DNA of 44,837 nucleotides from Polyangiaceae bacterium (lineage in GTDB: Bacteria > Myxococcota_A > Polyangia > Polyangiales > Polyangiaceae). The DNA lies in NCBI GenBank assembly GCA_022842465.1, contig JALHPN010000051.1, forward strand, positions 1 to 44,837, in the 5' to 3' direction. Positions 40,143 through 44,837 of this stretch are shown in pieces. Position numbers and translations under genes: made by a program. The notes beneath the pieces were generated by a model, which saw only the letters and a program-made list of their open reading frames with translations, had not been told where the DNA came from and did not search any database. Positions within the stretch are counted from its first letter, which is position 1, and the number at the start of each line of letters is the position of its first letter.

Positions 40143-40477
40143 TTTCACGTCACCTGCGCCGTCGCACGCCCCGCGTCGGCCATCAGAGTCGTCCGCGCGT
40201 AGTCCGGTCTCCGGACTTCCGGATCGTCCTCCCCCGAGCCCTTCCCGGCGCTCGTCGCACCAGTGGCTTGCTCGGGTTCGTCCCCGGTCACCGTGGCGGG
40301 GGCCGTGCTGGAATCACCACCAGCTTCCCTGTGACGTACACCCTCGGGCGGAGGCTGCGGTCACGACCACGCGCGAGTGACGAGACACCTCGTGGGTCCC
40401 CGCGGGGAGCCCGTCACGGGGCAAGGGACTACCCGAACACCGTGCAGGGCGTCAACCTCGGGCTATGATCGGGCGTC
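40143..40477. promoter_or_regulatory. 335-bp divergent spacer with palindromic elements
   Basis: No gene is seen. AGTCCGG-TCT-CCGGACT (40201-40217) is a perfect 7-3-7 palindrome followed by a second TCCGGA at 40216-40221-range, giving two phased TCCGGA sites. TCCCCGCGGGGA (40397-40408) is a perfect 12-bp palindrome. Either could be an operator. The next gene encodes a DNA-binding protein, so autoregulation is a reasonable guess. Confidence 0.4.
40464..40469 (+). promoter_or_regulatory. Candidate -10 element of the HTH/pseudo-receiver gene
   Basis: TATGAT (5 of 6 to the consensus) lies 8 nt before the ATG, giving a leaderless or nearly leaderless transcript. It is the best-scoring member of the start-proximal set. 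The -35 is unclear. Confidence 0.45.
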
Positions 40478-41032
40478 ATGGCCCTCCTCCGTCCGAGCGA
40501 GCTCGCGCGCGCGTGGGAGCTGCACCCGAAGACGGTCTACTTGTGGATCCGCGAGGGCCGGCTCCGCGCGATCAAGACGCCGGGGGACCAGTACCGCGTG
40601 CGCACCGACGACGCGCGGGCCTACTGCGAGAAGAACAACCTGCCGATGCCGAGGGCGGTCGCGGCGCCGGGAGGCACGGTCGCGATCGTCGGGAAGCTCT
40701 CGCCCACGATCCGCTCCTTGACGCGCGCGGCGAAGAACCGGGGCGCGAGCGTGCTCACGTTTCCGACCGTCCTCGAGGGGCTCGTCGGCGTGGCGGCCGC
40801 GGCGCCCGACGTGGTGGTGCTCGACGCGCGCGCGGCCGACGTGAAGCCGCAGGACGCGATCCGGACCTGGCGGAAGCACCCGCGAACGGCGGCGCTGCCG
40901 ATCGTGGTCTTCGAGGCGACCACCCGGGCGTCGTGGTTGAAGATCGGCGCGACGGAGGTCGTCGTCGGCAGCGAGACGGCCGAGGTGGTGGAGGCCGTGC
41001 TCCACCGCCTCGAGGTACGCACGGGCGGGTGA
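40478..41032 (+). CDS. Excisionase/MerR-type HTH fused to a degenerate receiver domain
   Basis: 184 residues. Residues 1-52 are an HTH_17 (excisionase/MerR-like) DNA-binding domain: LLRPSELARAWELHPKTVYL, WIREGRLRAIKTPGDQYRV, then DDARAYCEKNN. Residues about 66-178 have the length and pattern of a CheY-like receiver: strand TVAIVGKLS, DVVVLDARA (Asp116 at the phospho-acceptor place), LPIVVFEATTRAS and EVVVGSE. However, the acidic pair that binds Mg is replaced by VGK after strand 1, and the conserved Lys is missing from the strand-5 loop. It is therefore best called a pseudo-receiver that probably does not work by ordinary phosphorylation. No sensor kinase is near. It ends 3 nt from the facing coaBC stop. 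Confidence 0.85.
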   Translation: MALLRPSELARAWELHPKTVYLWIREGRLRAIKTPGDQYRVRTDDARAYCEKNNLPMPRAVAAPGGTVAIVGKLSPTIRSLTRAAKNRGASVLTFPTVLEGLVGVAAAAPDVVVLDARAADVKPQDAIRTWRKHPRTAALPIVVFEATTRASWLKIGATEVVVGSETAEVVEAVLHRLEVRTGG

Positions 41033-41035
41033 GCG

Positions 41036-42283
41036 TCAGGCGGTCGCGAGGCGCGCGGCGACGCGGTCGAGGATCTTGTCCGCGAGCGCTTCCTTCGGGC
41101 CGGCGGTGAAGGGCGGCGCGGCCTTGCTGCCGGGGCCGGCCTCGACGACGGCGAGGCGGTTCGTGTCGTGCCCGAGCGAGACGTGCGCCGCGTTCGCGAC
41201 GATCATGTCGACGCGCTTCTCGGCGAGCTTCTTCCTCGCGTAGGCGAGCACCTCCGCGTCGTCTCCGGTCTCGAGCGCGAACCCGACGAGCAGCGGCGCC
41301 GTCTTGCCTTCCCCGCGCCGCGCGCCGAGGGCGGCGAGGATGTCGGGGTTCCGCGCGAGCGAGAGCGTCGGCGCGTCCTCCCCTTGCGCCTTCTTGATCT
41401 TCACCGGGCTCGCGTGGCTCGGACGGAAGTCGGCGACGGCCGCGGCCATCACGAGGACGTCCGCGCCGGCGAGCGACGCGCCGAGCGCCTCGTCGAGGGC
41501 GGCCGAGAGCTCCGTCGCCGACTCCACGTCGATGCGGGCGGCGACGCCGGGGGGCGTCGCGAGCGACACCGGGCCCGCCACCAGCGTGACGCGGGCGCCG
41601 CGCGCGGCGGCCCGAGCCGCGATCGCGAAGCCCATCTTGCCGCTCGATCGGTTGCCGAGGAAGCGCACGGGATCGACCCGCTCGTACGTCGGCCCCGCGG
41701 TGACGACCACGTGGCGACCTTCGAGGTCTCTCGCGGGCGCGGCGACGGCCGCGGCGATCGCCGCCGCGATCGCGTCCGGATCGGCGAGCCGTCCCATGCC
41801 CGAGTCGCCCGACGCGACGGGTCCGTCGACCGGACCGACGAAGGTGACGCGTCCGTGACGCGCCAGGATGGCGACGCTCTCGCGCGTCGCCGGATGATCC
41901 CACATGCGGGGATGCATCGCCGGCGCGACGATCACGGGCCCACGCGCGCAGAGCGCCGTCGCCGTCACGAGGTCGTCGGCGCGGCCGTGCGCGAGGCGCG
42001 CGAGGAGGTCGGCCGTCGCGGGGACGATCGCGAGGACGTCCGCGCGCGTCGCGAGGTCGACGTGCCTCTCGCCCGGATAGGCCGGATCCCACATGTCCGT
42101 CGCCACCGGCGCGCCGCAGACGCCCGCGAGCGTGACGGGGCCGACGAAGCGGGCGCCCGACGTGGTCATCATGGGGAGCACCTTCGCGCCCGCCAAGACG
42201 AGGAGACGCGCGACCTCGACCGCCTTGTACGCGGCGACGCTCCCCGTCACCGCGAGGGCGACCGTCTTCCCTGCGAGGGCCAT
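41036..42283 (-). CDS. coaBC: Bifunctional phosphopantothenoylcysteine decarboxylase / synthase
   Basis: Two steps of coenzyme A synthesis: CTP-dependent ligation of cysteine to 4'-phosphopantothenate (C-terminal CoaB) and FMN-dependent decarboxylation (N-terminal CoaC). 415 residues. CoaC: VALAVTGSVAAYKAVEVARL, catalytic His in GERHVDLATRADV (His74), VPATADLL, PAMHPRMWDHP and VASGDSGMGRL. CoaB: VVTAGPTYERVDPVRFLGNR with SSGKMG, DVLVMAAAVADFRP, and KIKK. The usual PxMNxxMW Asn is His124 here, and the usual Cys of ACGxxGxGRM is Ser158. The ATG at 42283 aligns with E. coli (MSLAGKK); an in-frame ATG at 42316 has GGAGGGG just before it and may be the true start (+11 residues). It is divergent from ychF. 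Confidence 0.93.
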   Translation of the reverse strand: MALAGKTVALAVTGSVAAYKAVEVARLLVLAGAKVLPMMTTSGARFVGPVTLAGVCGAPVATDMWDPAYPGERHVDLATRADVLAIVPATADLLARLAHGRADDLVTATALCARGPVIVAPAMHPRMWDHPATRESVAILARHGRVTFVGPVDGPVASGDSGMGRLADPDAIAAAIAAAVAAPARDLEGRHVVVTAGPTYERVDPVRFLGNRSSGKMGFAIAARAAARGARVTLVAGPVSLATPPGVAARIDVESATELSAALDEALGASLAGADVLVMAAAVADFRPSHASPVKIKKAQGEDAPTLSLARNPDILAALGARRGEGKTAPLLVGFALETGDDAEVLAYARKKLAEKRVDMIVANAAHVSLGHDTNRLAVVEAGPGSKAAPPFTAGPKEALADKILDRVAARLATA

Positions 42284-42388
42284 CGAGAGGCGGTGATAGC
42301 AGAAGCCCCTCCGCATGCCCCTCCAAACGCGCGGGAGCGGGCGGGGTTTGCATGCGGCCGCGTCGCCATGCTACCGAGCGCCCCTCTC

Positions 42389-43507
42389 ATGGCGCTCTCG
42401 ATCGGCATCGTCGGGCTCCCGAACGTCGGGAAATCCACCCTCTTCAACGCTCTCTCCTCGGCGAAGGCCGAGGCCGCGAACTATCCATTTTGCACGATCG
42501 AGCCGAACGTCGGCGTCGTGACGGTGCCTGATCCGCGCCTCGCGAAGATCGACTCCGTCATCCACGCCGACCGCATCCTCCCGACGACGATCAACTTCGT
42601 CGACATCGCCGGGCTCGTCCGCGGCGCGTCGAAGGGCGAGGGGCTCGGCAACCAGTTCCTCTCCCACATCCGCGAAGCCGACGCGATCGTGCAGGTCGGT
42701 CGGTGCTTCGAGGACCCCAACGTCGTCCACGTCGAGAACCGGGTCGACCCGGTCGGCGACGTCGCCGTCGTCACGATGGAGCTCTGTCTCAAGGACCTCG
42801 ACTCCGTCCAGAAGCGGCTCGACAAGGCGCGGAAGGCGCTGAAGGGCAACGATCCGAAGGAGAAGATCGCCGCCGTCGTCTGCGAGGATCTCGCCAAGCA
42901 CCTCGACGAGGGGAAGCCCGCGCGGACTCTCATCAAGGAGGCGAGCTGGTCGGACAACGTCGACGCGCAGACCGTCGTGCGCGACATGCACCTGCTCACG
43001 GCGAAGCCCGCCTTCTACATCGCGAACATCGACGAGGGCACGATCGCGAACCTCGCGGGCAACAAGCACTACGTCGCGCTCGAGGCGCTCGCCACGAGCG
43101 AGGGCACCTTCGTCGTCCCGGTGTGCGCCGCGCTTGAGTCGCAGATCGCCGAGCTCGATCCGAAGGACCGCCCCGAGTTCCTCGCGAGCGCAGGCCTCGA
43201 GGAGCCCGGCCTCAACGCCGTGATCCGTGCAGGCTACAAGCTCCTCGGCCTCCTCACGTTCTTCACGGCGGGCAAGGTGGAGGTCCGCGCGTGGACGACC
43301 GTGATCGGCGCGAAGGCCCCCCAGGCCGCCGGCGTCATCCACACCGACTTCGAGAAGGGCTTCATCAAGGCCGAGGTCATGTGGTGGGAGGACCTCGTCT
43401 CGCTCGGCAGCGAGGCCAAGTGCCGCGAAGCGGGCAAGCTCGCGATCGAGGGCAAGGAGTACGTCGTCCGCGACGGCGACGTCATGCACTTCCGGTTCAA
43501 CGTCTAG
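42389..43507 (+). CDS. ychF: Redox-regulated ATPase YchF (Obg family)
   Basis: 372 residues. Universally conserved P-loop ATPase/GTPase associated with ribosomes and stress responses. G1 GIVGLPNVGKSTLFNAL, switch NYPFCTIEPNVGVV, G3 FVDIAGLVRGASKGEGLGNQ, and the G4-equivalent FYIANIDEG, where NxxE replaces NKxD, as is typical for the ATP preference of YchF. A coiled-coil insert lies around 130-180, and the C-terminal TGS-like domain (about 285-372) reads LLTFFTAGKVEVRAWTT to EYVVRDGDVMHFRFNV. The ATG at 42389 aligns with the family; an ATG 21 nt upstream is in frame. The stop overlaps that of the facing DUF2752 gene in CTAG. Confidence 0.96.
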   Translation: MALSIGIVGLPNVGKSTLFNALSSAKAEAANYPFCTIEPNVGVVTVPDPRLAKIDSVIHADRILPTTINFVDIAGLVRGASKGEGLGNQFLSHIREADAIVQVGRCFEDPNVVHVENRVDPVGDVAVVTMELCLKDLDSVQKRLDKARKALKGNDPKEKIAAVVCEDLAKHLDEGKPARTLIKEASWSDNVDAQTVVRDMHLLTAKPAFYIANIDEGTIANLAGNKHYVALEALATSEGTFVVPVCAALESQIAELDPKDRPEFLASAGLEEPGLNAVIRAGYKLLGLLTFFTAGKVEVRAWTTVIGAKAPQAAGVIHTDFEKGFIKAEVMWWEDLVSLGSEAKCREAGKLAIEGKEYVVRDGDVMHFRFNV

Positions 43508-43911
43508 TCGACGGGGCCGCCGAAGAAGCCGGCGAACCGGAGGATCCAGACGAGGACCAGGAGCCCGAGGGCGGCGAAGGCCACGACGCGCGTCCAGAGG
43601 GGGCGGAGCGCGAGGCCCCAGCGTCGCTCGCGGACGTAGGCGCGCGCCTCGAGCGCGACGAAGCCCACGCCGAGCGCGAGCGCGAGCCAGACGAGCGGGT
43701 GCAGCGCCGTGGCGCCGGCGACGTCGCCCTGGAGGACGAGGCGGACGGCGCGGGTCATGCCGCAGCCGGGGCACGGGATCCCCGTCACCCGCTTGAAGGG
43801 GCAAGCCCACAGCCCGTCGAGCACGCCGGCGAGGAGGAGCACGCCGATCGCCGTGACGACGAGCGGCGGCCCGAGCCCCGCCGAACGCGGAGCCGGGCCG
43901 AGGGCGGTCAC
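43504..43911 (-). CDS. DUF2752 membrane protein
   Basis: 135 residues, GTG start overlapping the stop of the TM2 gene (GTGA), so the two are translationally coupled. The DUF2752 signature is complete: CPFKRVTGIPCPGCGMTRAV followed by ALHPLVWLALALGVGF. An N-terminal helix (LVVTAIGVLLLAGVL) and two C-terminal helices (VWLALALGVGFVALEA, VVAFAALGLLVLVWILR) give three membrane segments. The Cys-rich loop is family-defining but of unknown role. DUF2752 proteins are often adjacent to TM2 or similar small membrane proteins. The stop overlaps the ychF stop by 4 nt in the convergent arrangement. Confidence 0.92.
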   Translation of the reverse strand: MTALGPAPRSAGLGPPLVVTAIGVLLLAGVLDGLWACPFKRVTGIPCPGCGMTRAVRLVLQGDVAGATALHPLVWLALALGVGFVALEARAYVRERRWGLALRPLWTRVVAFAALGLLVLVWILRFAGFFGGPVD

Positions 43912-44837
43912 TGCTTGAGCAGCGGACGCCCGGCCTTGTCCGTGTACTTGCCGGTGAGGATGCTGATGAGGTCGATGAGCAGCCAGATGCCGCAGCCGCC
44001 GGCCGTCAGGAGCTGCGCGACGCCGATCCCCATGTGCCCCGTGTAGAAGCGGTGCGCGCCGAAGCCGCCCGCGAAGAGGCAGAGGAGGAGCGTGACCATC
44101 CACGAGCGCTGCTCGCCCGGCGCGCCGAAGCCGCCCGGCATGCCGGGCCCAGGGCCCATCATCGGACCGCCGGGGTACGGCTGCATCGGACCGCCCATCC
44201 CGCCGCCCATGCCCATGCCCTGGTTCGGATCGCCGAACGCCTGCGGAGGAGGCGCGCCGAAGCCGGGATCTCCGGGAGGCGGGCCGCCGAAGCCGCCCGG
44301 AGGAGGACCGCCGTAGCCGCCGCCGCCCGGAGGCGCCCCGTACCCGCCAGGCGGTCCCGCCTGCGGCGGAGGCGCGCCGAAGGGGTCGCCGCCGGGAGGA
44401 GGCGCGCCGAAGCCGCCCGGATCACTCCCTGCGGGCGGACCGCCGTACCCTCCGCCCGCCGGAGGAGCGCCGTACGAGCCGGCCGGGCCGCCGCCGAAGC
44501 CGCCGCCCATCGGCGGACCTCCCATCGCGCCGCCGCCGGGAGCTCCGAACGCATCCGCCGGAGGCGGCGCACCGAAGCCGGGGTCCGGCGCGTTGAAGGC
44601 CGGGGCCCCGCCCGCGTCCGCGACCATCGTCCCGCCGAGCGGGTTCACGGCGGGCGAGCCGAAGCTCTGTCCCGCATCCGGGGCAGGCGCGGCGCCAGGA
44701 CGTGCGCCGCCGAGGTTCGGCGGCGCGACGCCCACGATGGTCCCCTTCAGCCGATGGTTCGGCGGGGCTCCCGCCCCGACGGCGCCCGCGGTCGCACCGC
44801 TCGCGCCAGTCGACGGCGGCGTCCCCTGCCCGGAGGG
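43908..44837 (-). CDS. TM2-domain protein with a long Gly/Pro-rich N-terminus (5' end beyond window)
   Basis: At least 309 residues are visible and the frame is open through the right edge. A GTG at 44735 could start it, but the upstream codons continue the same style (PNHRLKGTIVGVAPPNLGG), so the true start is probably outside. Most of the visible protein is a low-complexity tract of GGYGAPPxGGGYGGPP-type repeats. The last ~70 residues are a TM2 domain: WMVTLLLCLFAGGFGAHRFY, TGHMGIGVAQLLTAGGCGIW and LLIDLISILTGKYTDKAG. TM2 proteins have two helices around a conserved polar turn; their function in bacteria is unknown. It is followed by DUF2752 with a GTGA overlap. Confidence 0.88.
   Translation of the reverse strand, partial: PSGQGTPPSTGASGATAGAVGAGAPPNHRLKGTIVGVAPPNLGGARPGAAPAPDAGQSFGSPAVNPLGGTMVADAGGAPAFNAPDPGFGAPPPADAFGAPGGGAMGGPPMGGGFGGGPAGSYGAPPAGGGYGGPPAGSDPGGFGAPPPGGDPFGAPPPQAGPPGGYGAPPGGGGYGGPPPGGFGGPPPGDPGFGAPPPQAFGDPNQGMGMGGGMGGPMQPYPGGPMMGPGPGMPGGFGAPGEQRSWMVTLLLCLFAGGFGAHRFYTGHMGIGVAQLLTAGGCGIWLLIDLISILTGKYTDKAGRPLLKQ
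44150..44600. repeat. Gly/Pro-encoding low-complexity tract
   Basis: Short imperfect repeats such as GGAGGCGCGCCGAAG (near 44249, 44367 and 44398) and GCCGCCCGGAGG recur, encoding FGAPPP, GGYGGPP and GGFGGPP units of the TM2 protein. Such tracts expand and contract readily. Confidence 0.7.

Noticed and set aside
40294..40308. Possible sigma-54 promoter TGGC-N8-TGC before the HTH gene
   Set aside because: Spacing fits, but the intervening bases are a G run and no enhancer-binding protein gene or site is seen. A TATGAT box nearer the start is a better candidate.
1..44837. tRNA, rRNA, CRISPR arrays, IS transposases, phage integrases
   Set aside because: Looked for while reading; none seen. The only mobile-like signal is the repeat-flanked TPR gene near 13-14.5 kb.

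Overview
The window is uniformly very GC-rich, with CTC, GCG and CGC dominating codon third positions. It is dense with lipoproteins and TPR proteins, and it carries an iso-branched-chain keto acid dehydrogenase operon, large proline/serine linkers and a giant TPR gene. This points to a large-genome member of the Myxococcota (Polyangia-like). That placement is inference from style and gene content; no rRNA or other taxonomic marker is present. I saw no tRNA, rRNA, CRISPR array, IS element or phage gene.

Layout, left to right. (1) 1-3919, minus strand: a branched-chain 2-oxoacid dehydrogenase operon, bkdA1-bkdA2-bkdB, coupled by TGATG to a membrane protein that runs off the left edge. (2) 4060-7232, plus: a TPR/winged-helix regulator divergent from bkd, then a secreted protein, ending at a perfect hairpin terminator shared with the facing DUF4142 lipoprotein. 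(3) 7292-11042, minus: DUF4142 lipoprotein, a CPBP-type membrane protein with lost motifs, nadB, and a small lipoprotein gene that appears frameshifted. (4) 11124-13063, plus: etfB-etfA behind a recognisable promoter with a perfect 10-2-10 palindrome at its start point. (5) 13048-14491: a foreign-looking TPR gene flanked by imperfect direct repeats that carry the 3' end of the neighbouring esterase gene, which looks like an insertion scar. (6) 14430-16596, minus: a lipoprotein-esterase pair, divergent from an unusual, apparently Tat-exported cytochrome P450-like protein (16987-18537). (7) 18605-22608, plus: dnaX-ybaB-recR, then ridA and a conserved hypothetical. (8) 22589-35696, minus: an adhesin-head-like lipoprotein, a DUF374 acyltransferase and, upstream of it, a TPR protein of about 3838 residues. 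(9) 36013-43507: a DAG/lipid-kinase-like gene, a DUF952-DJ-1 fusion, a membrane protein, a large lipoprotein, an HTH/pseudo-receiver protein, coaBC and ychF. (10) 43504-44837, minus: DUF2752 and TM2 proteins overlapping by GTGA, the latter open through the right edge.

Functional links. The bkd complex and ETF both belong to acyl-CoA metabolism: branched-chain keto acids give iso-acyl-CoA primers for iso-fatty acids, and ETF collects electrons from acyl-CoA dehydrogenases. The etf palindrome has the form of a TetR-type operator, as seen in fatty-acid regulons. dnaX-ybaB-recR is the widely conserved replication/repair cluster. nadB, coaBC and ychF are housekeeping genes. The remainder (lipoproteins, esterase, exported P450, giant TPR protein with an acyltransferase) is cell-envelope or unknown function.

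Regulation. Six genes (bkdA1, the TPR regulator, nadB, ridA, the hypothetical at 21952 and the HTH/pseudo-receiver gene) have a TAnnnT hexamer 6-9 nt before the start codon and no clear Shine-Dalgarno, as expected for leaderless or nearly leaderless transcripts. Others (the DUF4142 lipoprotein, etfA, ybaB, the acyltransferase) have ordinary ribosome-binding sites.
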